Positions 1 to 6,480 of a DNA stretch of 7,245 nucleotides are shown here, in pieces. Origin of the DNA: Pelotomaculum sp. (lineage in GTDB: Bacteria; Bacillota; Desulfotomaculia; Desulfotomaculales; Pelotomaculaceae). The stretch is taken from assembly GCA_022839445.1 (NCBI GenBank), contig JALHFC010000104.1:3568-10812 (forward strand), read 5' to 3'. Every line of letters begins with the position of its first letter. Within the stretch, counting starts at the first letter, position 1. The translations under genes were made by a program, and so were the position numbers. A model generated the notes under the pieces. The model was not told the origin of the DNA. It saw nothing but the letters and a program-made list of their open reading frames with translations, and did no database searches.

Positions 1-2
1 TG

Positions 3-104
3 GATCAGCAAAAGCAGGCGGCGGAGATGCTGTTGGAAACAATGCCTCAGCCGGCGGTATCCAACCCTCCCCACCTGGGCAGCAATGTTGACCTCTACGT
101 TTAA
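3..104 (+). CDS. YjfB-family putative motility protein, C-terminal end only
   Basis: This open frame enters from the left edge and stops at TAA 102-104, giving the last 33 residues of a protein. The tail ends in PHLGSNVDLYV, which closely resembles the conserved C-terminus (PHLG-x-x-ID) of the short YjfB-like proteins (about 60 residues), known in Bacillus and clostridia and annotated as putative motility proteins. The preceding residues (QQKQAAEMLLETMPQPA) fit the helical, glutamine-rich middle of that family. The function is not established; the motility link comes from family annotation. The start lies outside the window. The gene converges on the cyclophilin gene and shares the terminator at 123-160 with it. 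Recognition is from memory of the family ending, and the fragment is short. Confidence 0.72.
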   Translation, partial: DQQKQAAEMLLETMPQPAVSNPPHLGSNVDLYV

Positions 105-122
105 AATGCGCGTCAACGTATT

Positions 123-160
123 GCAGAAAAAAGCGGCAATTTCTTGCCGCTTTTTTCTGC
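123..160. terminator. Bidirectional rho-independent terminator between convergent genes
   Basis: There is a perfect 17-bp inverted repeat, GCAGAAAAAAGCGGCAA (123-139) and its complement (144-160), with a 4-base TTTC loop. The GC-rich core (GCGGC/GCCGC) is followed on either strand by a run of six T, so it can end transcripts both ways. It lies 18 bases after the plus-strand yjfB-like stop and 19 bases beyond the minus-strand cyclophilin stop, exactly where a shared terminator is expected. Confidence 0.93.
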
Positions 161-179
161 CGAAACCTAAAAAACACAG

Positions 180-854
180 TTACCTAACTGATTCAATCCG
201 GTCCCCGGCCTCAATTTGATCAACTATATCCATTCCCTTTACTACTTTGCCAAATACGGCGTACTGGCCGTCCAGCGGCGGGGCGTTTCTTTTCAAGATA
301 TAAAACTGGGAACCGGCCGAGTCCGGCTCCTGACTCCGGGCCATTGCTACCGCCCCGCGCACGTTTTTAAGATCTTTCTTTACTTCCAGGGGAATCGTCC
401 AGCCCGGGCCGCCGGTGCCGTCCCCCTGCGGGTCTCCGCCTTGGATTACCCAATCCTCCACGCGGTGGAAAGTGAGACCATCATAGAAATTAGAGCCGAC
501 CAGTTTTTCAAAGTTGCCGACGGTAATCGGCATTTTATTAGGGTATACTTCAATAACAACGGGACCTTTGGCTGTTTGAACGGTGAATTTTTTTGACATC
601 TCAATGCCTTTCCCGTTTACCCAATACGCCGAAACCACCGCAAAAGCAATAACTGCAAGAGTAGCCGCGACTATAAACATTACATGCTTGTCAGTCAAAA
701 AAGACGGTAGCTGCTTTACTTGTCTAGTTTTGGCAGGCGCCTGCTTCGCGTCTTTCTTGCCTTTCGCCGCTGCTTGTGGTTTCGTTACTTTGGCGCTTCC
801 GGAACTTTTAGCGCCTTTTGTACCTTTCTTAGTTTTCTTAGCTAATGCCACCAC
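180..854 (-). CDS. Membrane-anchored cyclophilin-type peptidyl-prolyl cis-trans isomerase with lysine-rich N-terminal tail
   Basis: A 224-residue protein. Residues about 88-222 are a cyclophilin domain, which catalyses cis-trans isomerisation of X-Pro bonds in protein folding. Visible landmarks are FHR (129-131, with the catalytic-type Arg 131), QGGDPQGDGTGGPG (138-151), MAR (171-173), SQFYI (182-186) and LDGQYAVFGKV (194-204). The Trp that gives cyclosporin sensitivity in eukaryotic cyclophilins is absent, as is usual in bacteria. Residues about 58-78 form one hydrophobic segment. The first 50 residues are very basic (14 Lys), so the positive-inside rule places the isomerase outside the membrane, as an uncleaved signal anchor. 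The start is GTG 854 (GTG 851 is equally possible); an in-frame stop lies 9 bases upstream, and only a GGGGG run is available as ribosome binding site. ATG 599 (residue 86), preceded by GGGAAAGG at 607-614 with 7-base spacing, could start a soluble short form. Domain identity is secure; topology is inferred. Confidence 0.93.
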   Translation of the reverse strand: MVALAKKTKKGTKGAKSSGSAKVTKPQAAAKGKKDAKQAPAKTRQVKQLPSFLTDKHVMFIVAATLAVIAFAVVSAYWVNGKGIEMSKKFTVQTAKGPVVIEVYPNKMPITVGNFEKLVGSNFYDGLTFHRVEDWVIQGGDPQGDGTGGPGWTIPLEVKKDLKNVRGAVAMARSQEPDSAGSQFYILKRNAPPLDGQYAVFGKVVKGMDIVDQIEAGDRIESVR

Positions 855-925
855 CCCCCATGACTAATAAGTTCGACGAAAAAAAAGAAAAACCCTGCCC
901 TTTTTTGTCTAAGAGATAAAACGAA

Positions 926-953
926 GGAATTTTTAGGAACGTCCCCTTGGTTC
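926..953. repeat. GGGGAC-core palindromic repeat, copy 1 (divergent)
   Basis: The plus strand carries TAGGAACGTCCCC, the same core as the copies at 2259 and 4837, but with different flanks: GGAATTTT on the left and TTGGTTC on the right. GAAC (937-940) and GTTC (950-953) can pair. It ends one base before the stop codon of the threonine ammonia-lyase gene (955-957). No transposase is nearby, so it is a non-autonomous REP-like element or a fragment of one. Confidence 0.6.
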
Positions 954-954
954 T

Positions 955-2193
955 TTATGTATATACTTCCGGGTGGTAACCATCTTGGGAAAGTTTAGAG
1001 ATGATCTGCCCGATGTGTTCTAAATCCCTGGTTTCAAGAGCTAATTCTACTTCAACTTGTTTAATGGGGACACTAAGCTTGATCCGGTTGTGTAAGACAG
1101 ATACCACATTAGCGCCGGTATCCGCTACAACCGCCAGTAGTTTACACAAACTACCGGGACGGTCCGGCGCTAGCACGCGCAGCCTGATGCGCCGGCCGGT
1201 TTTGATTAAACCCCGCTCAATAATAAGTGAAAGCGTGTTTATATCTATATTGCCCCCGCTTAAAATAACGGCTGTTTTGCAGCCGGACATATGTACTTTT
1301 TTGCCGAGCAGGGCCGCTAGTCCGACCGCCCCGGCGCCCTCCGCTACAATCTTGGATCTTTCCAAAAGCAATATGATCGCGCCGGCAATCTCTTCGTCGT
1401 CCACAGTGATTATATCATCCACATATTGTTCAGTGAGGTCAAAGGTGACCTTACCGGGCCGGCGCACGGCGATACCGTCAGCAAATGTGCTGGCAAATCG
1501 GCTTTCCATTAGCTTGTCGTGCATATGGGAAATATGCATCCCTGGGGCGCCCGTAGCCTGTACTCCGAACACCCGCACCTGTGGCAACATGCTCTTTAAT
1601 GCAAAGGAAACACCGGATATTAATCCGCCGCCGCCTACGGGCACAAAAACCGCCTCGACTTCGGGCAGATCTTCTATAATCTCCAGTGCAACAGTGCCCT
1701 GCCCGGCAATAACATCTATATCGTCAAAAGCATGAACAAAAGTTGCGCCTTTCTCTTTTTGCATATGAACAGCAAAACGGTAGGCTTCTTCATAGCCGCC
1801 CGGCGTCAGGACTACGTCGGCACCGTAGCCGCGGGTCGCCATAACCTTGGCAAGCGGAGCGCTATCGGGCATGATTATGGTGCATTGAATACCCGCCTTC
1901 AAAGCTGCGTAGGCTACACCCTGGGCATGGTTTCCAGCCGATGCGGCAATTACCCCGCGTGTCCGCGAGCCCTCGTTTAGGCTCATAACCTTGTTGTATG
2001 CGCCGCGGATCTTGAAAGAACCCGTCTTCTGCAGGTTTTCCAGCTTTAAATAGACGCTGTTCCCGGTCATTTCGCTAAACGTAACGGAGTAATCAAGCGG
2101 GGTGTGATGGGCTACCCCAGTTAGGCGCCCGGCGGCTCTTTTAATCTTTGCCATGGTTAGTTTTCCGGCAATGCCCGTAGCTTGCCCTGCCAC
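955..2193 (-). CDS. ilvA: Threonine ammonia-lyase (threonine dehydratase), PLP enzyme with C-terminal ACT domain
   Basis: A 412-residue cytoplasmic enzyme of the fold-type II PLP family, converting L-threonine to 2-oxobutanoate and ammonia: the first step toward isoleucine, or a catabolic step. The PLP lysine is Lys61 in SFKIRGA (59-65). SAGNHAQG (85-92) and the glycine loop GGGGL (187-191) bind the cofactor, and SGGNID (312-317) is the conserved end of the catalytic domain. Residues about 334-412 form one ACT domain (RLRVLAPDRPGSL...). About 400 residues with a single ACT domain matches the medium form common in Firmicutes, rather than the roughly 510-residue two-ACT-like biosynthetic IlvA of E. 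coli. Whether its role is biosynthetic or catabolic cannot be told here, because no other isoleucine gene is present. The start is GTG 2193, with GGAAGGGG some 12 bases upstream; ATG 2154 (residue 14) is a credible alternative. A repeat abuts the stop codon. Confidence 0.95.
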   Translation of the reverse strand: MAGQATGIAGKLTMAKIKRAAGRLTGVAHHTPLDYSVTFSEMTGNSVYLKLENLQKTGSFKIRGAYNKVMSLNEGSRTRGVIAASAGNHAQGVAYAALKAGIQCTIIMPDSAPLAKVMATRGYGADVVLTPGGYEEAYRFAVHMQKEKGATFVHAFDDIDVIAGQGTVALEIIEDLPEVEAVFVPVGGGGLISGVSFALKSMLPQVRVFGVQATGAPGMHISHMHDKLMESRFASTFADGIAVRRPGKVTFDLTEQYVDDIITVDDEEIAGAIILLLERSKIVAEGAGAVGLAALLGKKVHMSGCKTAVILSGGNIDINTLSLIIERGLIKTGRRIRLRVLAPDRPGSLCKLLAVVADTGANVVSVLHNRIKLSVPIKQVEVELALETRDLEHIGQIISKLSQDGYHPEVYT

Positions 2194-2258
2194 TTTTTTG
2201 CAACGCCCCTTCCTACCTATATCGTCTATTATTTTACCTCAATACCAAACAAATTAAA

Positions 2259-2301
2259 GGAATCACTAGGAACGTTCTCATGATTCCCCCCCCGTGATTC
2301 C
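2259..2301. repeat. GGGGAC-core palindromic repeat, copy 2
   Basis: GGAATCA (2259-2265) and TGATTCC (2281-2287) form a 7-bp stem enclosing CTAGGAACGTTCTCA. The core is a slightly decayed version of the TAGGAACGTCCCC found at 926 and 4837. A C-run and an extra right-half arm, GTGATTCC (2294-2301), follow, as if the end had been duplicated. It lies between the threonine ammonia-lyase start and the terminator of the SLH gene. Confidence 0.7.
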
Positions 2302-2307
2302 CATTAA

Positions 2308-2348
2308 AGGAAAGGCCGGTTGCTGTAATATAGCGACCGGCCTTTCCT
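2308..2348 (-). terminator. Rho-independent terminator of the SLH protein gene
   Basis: A 13-bp perfect stem, AGGAAAGGCCGGT (2308-2320) paired with its complement (2336-2348), is extended by GCT/AGC (2322-2324/2332-2334) around a short A/T-rich loop. It is strongly GC-rich and starts 44 bases past the SLH stop. On the minus strand it is followed by TTTAAT, a short T-tract. A plus-strand role is less likely because no plus-strand gene precedes it. Confidence 0.8.
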
Positions 2349-2391
2349 CCGTTAAGATTTACATCGCAGTCTAGATTGCTTAGGCTGGGTG

Positions 2392-4692
2392 TTAATCTGC
2401 CATTTTTAATAATTTCACGATTATCTCTGCTGCGTTTGCCCTGCCTACCACTTGACCCGGTTCAAATTTCCCGTCTACCGGTTCAATCAAGCCCATCCCG
2501 GCGGACAGTGCGGCATGGCCCCTCAAATGTTCAGATATTTCACCGGCGTCCTGGAAATTGAGAATATAAATGTCTTTTAAGCAAGCCGCCTGATATAAGC
2601 CCATAGTGTTGATCGTTAATCCGGCCAGCGCTTCGCGAGTGACAGGCGCATCCGGGTCTGGTTTTTCCCCGGCCCGGATGATCCCCATTCTGGCCGCCTC
2701 GTCGAAGTAGCGCTGGTACCATGGTTCTTTGCCGTCCAGGCTCCTTACCGGCGAAATAGTATCTAAAAACCTGCCTTTGCTTCTGACCAGCATGGTAATC
2801 AACTCTGCCTGGGTTACGGCGTTATCCGGCCGGAATTTCCCATCCCCGCCTGTAACTATGCCGTGGCTGGCGAGCGTCTCTACCGCCTCCCGGGCCGGGT
2901 GGTCCGCTATGTCGGTAAACTGACCCTTTTTGCCGGTTGCTTCAATTTCATTTCCTTCATAATCAAGCAACTGCCCGGTGAAAGCGTCGAGCATGGCAAA
3001 GTTGCGTTGAGCCATGTAGTATACCAGGTAAACTTTCGATTCCTCGGGACCCACCCAACCGTCCTGGTTCCACAGGCGCAGGTAAGCTACCGTCAGCGGG
3101 TTTTCCCGGAGGTATTTGTCCGCGGCGGCTTCTGTTCCGATGACGCCCTGCGGGTCGGGGAATTCGACTTCCCACCAGTTCATCTGGTAGTGGTTAATCT
3201 CTCCGGTGGTGCTGTCCACGTTAAGATTAAACCCGTTTTGGGGAAACTCGATCTCCTTTGCCGTCCTGACCCAGTTAAAATTGTATGATCGCGGGAGGGG
3301 CTTTTCAGCCGGACCAGTCACAGGCCCCCACTCGGGCCGGGCGCTCTCGAACACTACCTGCTGCCACTTGCCGGGTTGGAGTTTTTTGATAAATTCTTCT
3401 GCGGTCTTGCGGGCGTCCTCCTCGCTGAATTTTATTTCAGGCGCTTTGAGGTAGTCGTAACCGCGGTAACGATCCTTGCAGAAGCTGACAAGTTCACCGG
3501 TGGAAGCGTCCACAGACACCTCCATCCATTTCCGGTCAGTCCCGTCCCCGGCCTGCCAGTTAAAGCTCCAGGTTTTTTTGTCCTGAAACAGGTAGTCCTG
3601 CATCAGCCTGCTTCCAGTCAGGTTATAGTTTTCCGGGACCTTTACGAAAGACTTTGCCGCCTGCAACGCCTTGTCCCTGGAAAGGAGGGTTTTTGCCTCT
3701 CTAACAGCGCTTTCCTCTACCGGTGTGAATTCTATTTTTTGATCTGCCGAACTGGGCATTTTCATTCTGAGGGACTCTCCCCCACCGCCTCCGGCCATGT
3801 CGTATAACATGTAGAAGTCGCCGTTTTTATTTAGCGGCTTGCCGGCGAGGGCATCTATGATTACCTGGTTCTGGGGTCCCGGCAACCGGTAGACCAGCTT
3901 CAGGGGCACCTCCTTGCCTCCGGGGACGCTGGACCGGAAGTAATACAGTTGCGGGCCGCACTCCGTCCGGAACACCTGAACTGCCTGCGCCTGGGTTATT
4001 CGACCGGAAGCCGGCGGGAAATTTCCGGCATCCTCCCAGCGCAAATCAAAGCCTGTTACTGCGCCGGTGTCCCCGCTTACCGTAACAGTGATCCCGTTTT
4101 CCGGGTAAGTTACGCCGTTTACAGTCCTGGCGTAAAAGTAGCTGTACAACATCTGTTCCCGTTCCCGGTAAAGCGGCGGCACGTATAGGTAGTCGCTCCG
4201 TTCAGGCTGCAGCCTGGTTTCCTTGAAACGTTCAGGTTGCAGCTTTTCCGCCAGGGCCGGCAGTCCACGGTATCCCTGCCCCGGGGCAGGGGGCATCCAA
4301 ATGTGCATACCCCAGATTTCCCCGGTTGCGGCGTTTACCCTGACGTTCATTTCCCCGCCTGGATCGCCGCTGCGGTACCATCTCAGTGTCCAAAAAGCAT
4401 TTCCATCCGACTGGTCGAATCCGGTTGAAAATTGATCCAAGCCCGGGGGAACGGGGAAGGCTTCTTTAGCAATCCCGACGGCTTCCTCCAGGCCAACGGC
4501 GGTATGCTCCCCTCCTTTTACAGTACCTGTTACGGCGCCTGAATTATCCGCCGCTTGATCAATTACAGCTTCCCCGGGCATATCTGCCGGGGGATTCGCC
4601 GCCCCTACAGCTTGGGGAAGTATAGATAAGAAACACAAGGTCAAACAAATTGCTACAACCCTAGCGGCGATTCTTAACAAATACATATCCAT
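2392..4692 (-). CDS. Secreted YcdB/YcdC-repeat protein with three C-terminal S-layer homology domains
   Basis: A 766-residue exported protein. Residues 1-31 are a signal peptide (Arg7 and Arg11, a hydrophobic stretch 12-25, likely cleavage after AVGA). About 66-290 and 337-580 look like two copies of one module of YcdB/YcdC (PepSY-like) type. Each has a W-x-[FL]-x-W strand followed by V-[DN]-x-x-TGE, then a second such strand pair (PENGITVTV / PQNGFNLNV), and finally a V-[IM]-[IL]-DA-[FL]-x-G-[KQ] ending. Three SLH domains follow at about 592-638, 652-698 and 713-763; they normally bind pyruvylated wall polymer. Their TRAE-type motifs have drifted: TQAE (627), TREA (685), GRAN (750). Function is unknown; a wall-bound, possibly protease-inhibitory or stress-related role is only family inference. 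A small internal repeat, LQPER, occurs at 151 and 161. AAGGAG at 4696-4701 is only 3 bases from ATG 4692 but 9 from ATG 4686, so translation may start two codons later. It is a single-gene unit with its own terminator. Confidence 0.9.
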   Translation of the reverse strand: MDMYLLRIAARVVAICLTLCFLSILPQAVGAANPPADMPGEAVIDQAADNSGAVTGTVKGGEHTAVGLEEAVGIAKEAFPVPPGLDQFSTGFDQSDGNAFWTLRWYRSGDPGGEMNVRVNAATGEIWGMHIWMPPAPGQGYRGLPALAEKLQPERFKETRLQPERSDYLYVPPLYREREQMLYSYFYARTVNGVTYPENGITVTVSGDTGAVTGFDLRWEDAGNFPPASGRITQAQAVQVFRTECGPQLYYFRSSVPGGKEVPLKLVYRLPGPQNQVIIDALAGKPLNKNGDFYMLYDMAGGGGGESLRMKMPSSADQKIEFTPVEESAVREAKTLLSRDKALQAAKSFVKVPENYNLTGSRLMQDYLFQDKKTWSFNWQAGDGTDRKWMEVSVDASTGELVSFCKDRYRGYDYLKAPEIKFSEEDARKTAEEFIKKLQPGKWQQVVFESARPEWGPVTGPAEKPLPRSYNFNWVRTAKEIEFPQNGFNLNVDSTTGEINHYQMNWWEVEFPDPQGVIGTEAAADKYLRENPLTVAYLRLWNQDGWVGPEESKVYLVYYMAQRNFAMLDAFTGQLLDYEGNEIEATGKKGQFTDIADHPAREAVETLASHGIVTGGDGKFRPDNAVTQAELITMLVRSKGRFLDTISPVRSLDGKEPWYQRYFDEAARMGIIRAGEKPDPDAPVTREALAGLTINTMGLYQAACLKDIYILNFQDAGEISEHLRGHAALSAGMGLIEPVDGKFEPGQVVGRANAAEIIVKLLKMAD

Positions 4693-4703
4693 CCTCTCCT
4701 TTT
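4693..4703 (-). promoter_or_regulatory. Ribosome binding site of the SLH gene; bears on the start choice
   Basis: The minus strand reads AAAAGGAGAGG directly before the first ATG. The AAGGAG core (4701-4696) is 3 bases from ATG 4692 and 9 bases from the in-frame ATG 4686. Normal spacing is about 5-10, so the second ATG is the better-placed start, though the first cannot be excluded. Confidence 0.75.
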
Positions 4704-4836
4704 AACTTGATACTTTTATATCCCCCCTTTTAAAAGATTAGCTAATTGGATAACACTGTATCTTTATCATGTTAGACGTTCTTAGCAATACAAAGGTTCA
4801 TTAAATAACTAGTAAAGTTAGGCATATTATCTCAAA

Positions 4837-4868
4837 CGAATCACTAGGAACGTCCCCGTGATTCCCCG
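4837..4868. repeat. GGGGAC-core palindromic repeat, copy 3 (best-preserved)
   Basis: GAATCAC (4838-4844) and GTGATTC (4858-4864) form a perfect 7-bp stem around TAGGAACGTCCCC; a C-run follows. It matches copy 2 over nearly its whole length. Its right edge is within about 4 bases of the TAG (4873-4875) that ends the ancestral cardiolipin synthase frame, so it could also serve as that gene's transcript-end hairpin. Confidence 0.78.
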
Positions 4869-4872
4869 CCCT

Positions 4873-4989
4873 CTACAGAACCGGTGACAGCAGGCGAAAA
4901 ATGCCTTCCTTGACGCGGGCGGACAGCGGCCGGTTAGAATATGCTTCCCAAGTGATCTCAACGCAATCATCAAGGTCGCGGGCTGCCGA
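4873..4989 (-). pseudogene. cls: Detached C-terminal segment of cardiolipin synthase (other frame)
   Basis: In the frame one base on from the main synthase frame, the minus strand encodes AARDLDDC, then EITWEAYSNRPL, then SARVKEGIFRLLSPVL, ending at TAG 4873-4875. This closely resembles the normal end of cardiolipin synthases (D-L, then EIT, R-P/S, a basic helix, and RLLSP-[IVL]-L). The main frame instead stops at TGA 4970-4972 after the foreign residues SPRP. The segment has no start or ribosome binding site of its own, so it is the stranded tail of the upstream gene, not a separate gene. Confidence 0.85.
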
Positions 4990-6313
4990 TTTCCCGGTCA
5001 TAAATGAAGGCGTTTACTTCAAAATTAAAGTCAAAACTCCTGACATCCAGGTTGGCGGTGCCAACCGTGCCGGCGAAACCGTCGGCTACAATGAGCTTGC
5101 TGTGTAGAAAACCCCTTTTGTACAGGTAGCAGCGCACGCCGGCTTCCAGCAGTTTTCCCACATAAGAAAGGGAGGCCCAGTGGACACAGGCGTGATCGGG
5201 CTTGTAAGGGAGCATTAGTCTCACGTCCACCCCGGACAGGGCGGATATTTTTAAAGCGTCCAGGATGCTGTCATCCGGAATAAAATAAGGGGTCTGGATG
5301 TAAACGCTGCGCCGGGCTTTGTCGATGAGCTTTAGATAACCATATTTGATCGATTCATATGTCAGGTCCGGCCCGCTAGATACGATCTGCACCGCAGTTA
5401 TTCCCTCCACCCGGCGGGCCGGGAAATATTTGTCTTTTGCGGACAGAAGCTCTCCGGAAGCGAACCGCCAGTCCAGTAAAAACCTCATTTCCAGGGTGTC
5501 GATGGCGCTGCCTTTGATGCTTAAGTGAAGGTCACGCCAGTAGCCGAAGCGAGGAGAAAGCCCCCGGTATTCATCACCTATATTAAACCCCCCCACGTAG
5601 GCTTCCTGCCCGTCCACAATACAGATTTTACGGTGATTGCGGAAATTAATCCGTATGTTAACGTAAGGTAAAAAAGGCGGGAAAAATTCGGCGGTTTGGC
5701 CACCGGCCTGGAGCAGTTCCTTGAAAAAAGAACGGTTTAGCCAAATGCAACCCATACCGTCATAGAGCAGCTTTACTTCTACCCCCGCACGGGCTTTTTC
5801 AGCCAAAACCCTCATCACGAGCCGGCCCAGGGAGTCATTGCGGATGATATAGTACTCCATGTGAATATAACTTTTGGCGCCTTTTAAGCTGGCCAGCATC
5901 CGCCGGAACAGTTCGTCGCCCTCGCTGAATAACTCCACCTTGTTGTCCTGGGTTAAAAGAGAATAATTGCCCTTAAGTTGCAGGTGGATCAGGTCCTGGT
6001 AGTGCCTGGCCCGGGGATCATTAAAGGTGAGGCTGTTTTCGTGCAGGCCGGCATCCTGCCGGGCCAATAAAGGGCGGACCACCTGTTCTTCTTCTTCCTT
6101 GAGATGGAACCGTTTTTCCCGGCGCAGGCTTTGTCCTATAAATATGTAAAGCAAGAAGCCCAGGATGGGCATAAAAAACAGCAGTAAAATCCAAGTCAAA
6201 GTAGAGGTAGGGTTGCGCCGTTCAAAAACCACCACTACCATGGCTAGAAAAATATTAACTATAAAAATAACATCCGCCAATCTCCACACGATTTCAGGGA
6301 TTACCACTGTCAT
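4970..6313 (-). CDS. cls: Cardiolipin synthase (phospholipase D family), frameshifted before the C-terminus
   Basis: A 447-residue membrane enzyme that joins two phosphatidylglycerols into cardiolipin. Residues about 9-30 and 39-60 are two transmembrane segments joined by a short basic turn (ERRNPTST), typical of Bacillus-type ClsA. Two HKD motifs form the active site: HRKICIVD (His227, Lys229, Asp234) followed by GGFNIGDEY, and HSKLIVAD (His404, Lys406, Asp411) followed by GTANLDVRSF. The frame runs normally to NAFIYDREI, then reads GSPRP and stops. The usual final 35-45 residues lie in another frame down to 4873. Family members usually have about 480 residues. Catalytic motifs are intact, so a truncated enzyme might act, but decay is as likely. 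The start is ATG 6313, with only CCAGG touching it; GTG 6307 is better spaced from that AGG. A 12-bp inverted repeat lies upstream. Identity is secure; activity is uncertain. Confidence 0.93.
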   Translation of the reverse strand: MTVVIPEIVWRLADVIFIVNIFLAMVVVVFERRNPTSTLTWILLLFFMPILGFLLYIFIGQSLRREKRFHLKEEEEQVVRPLLARQDAGLHENSLTFNDPRARHYQDLIHLQLKGNYSLLTQDNKVELFSEGDELFRRMLASLKGAKSYIHMEYYIIRNDSLGRLVMRVLAEKARAGVEVKLLYDGMGCIWLNRSFFKELLQAGGQTAEFFPPFLPYVNIRINFRNHRKICIVDGQEAYVGGFNIGDEYRGLSPRFGYWRDLHLSIKGSAIDTLEMRFLLDWRFASGELLSAKDKYFPARRVEGITAVQIVSSGPDLTYESIKYGYLKLIDKARRSVYIQTPYFIPDDSILDALKISALSGVDVRLMLPYKPDHACVHWASLSYVGKLLEAGVRCYLYKRGFLHSKLIVADGFAGTVGTANLDVRSFDFNFEVNAFIYDREIGSPRP

Positions 6314-6337
6314 CCTGGTTCAACGAAGAGATGGTGT

Positions 6338-6386
6338 CACAGGATAATTGACCGCTTGTATTCCTTAAGCAAATAATTATCCTGTG
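6338..6386. repeat. 12-bp perfect inverted repeat upstream of cardiolipin synthase
   Basis: CACAGGATAATT (6338-6349) recurs as its exact complement AATTATCCTGTG (6375-6386), separated by 25 bases, within the 5' leader of the synthase. It could be a leader hairpin, a two-site operator for a dimeric regulator, or the ends of a tiny mobile remnant. It is not followed by a T-run, so it is unlikely to be a terminator. No known riboswitch core was recognised in it. Confidence 0.65.
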
Positions 6387-6480
6387 TAGCCGGGAAACCA
6401 GGCTTTTCACCTACCTCCCGCCATATAATTTTTTGGCATCACTATTATTCCATAAATATTTGTTTGCGCGGTATTTTATA

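Noticed and set aside
870..925. Terminator after threonine ammonia-lyase in the A/T-rich stretch before the cyclophilin gene
   Set aside because: Only A-run/T-run pairing around GGGCAGGG is possible; there is no GC stem.
1001..1735. Long plus-strand open frame opposite threonine ammonia-lyase
   Set aside because: It is the antisense shadow of a clearly conserved enzyme; its translation is low-complexity Ser/Thr/Pro-rich with no family resemblance.
2194..2258. Promoter for threonine ammonia-lyase (a TAAAAT near 2230-2240 on the minus strand)
   Set aside because: The -10-like box has no convincing -35 at 16-18 bases; only 3 of 6 positions match. Not reported as a feature.
4704..4836. Promoter for the SLH gene in the A/T-rich leader
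   Set aside because: Several A/T-rich hexamers (for example TATAAA near 4718) occur but none pairs with a good -35; by chance such matches are expected in this composition.
4970..5000. Programmed ribosomal frameshift in the synthase gene
   Set aside because: No slippery heptamer, stimulatory hairpin or Shine-Dalgarno-like stimulator stands out, and the spacing shows missing residues as well as a shift, which fits a deletion better.
6388..6407. Hairpin AGCCGG-GAAA-CC-A-GGCT followed by TTT on the plus strand, looking like a terminator
   Set aside because: No plus-strand gene reads into it, the stem has a bulge and the T-run is short; on the minus strand no T-run follows.
6314..6480. Riboswitch in the cardiolipin synthase leader
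   Set aside because: The length and hairpins invite it, but I could not match c-di-GMP, fluoride, THF, ydaO or other cores; only the inverted repeat is kept. An Infernal search against Rfam would decide.
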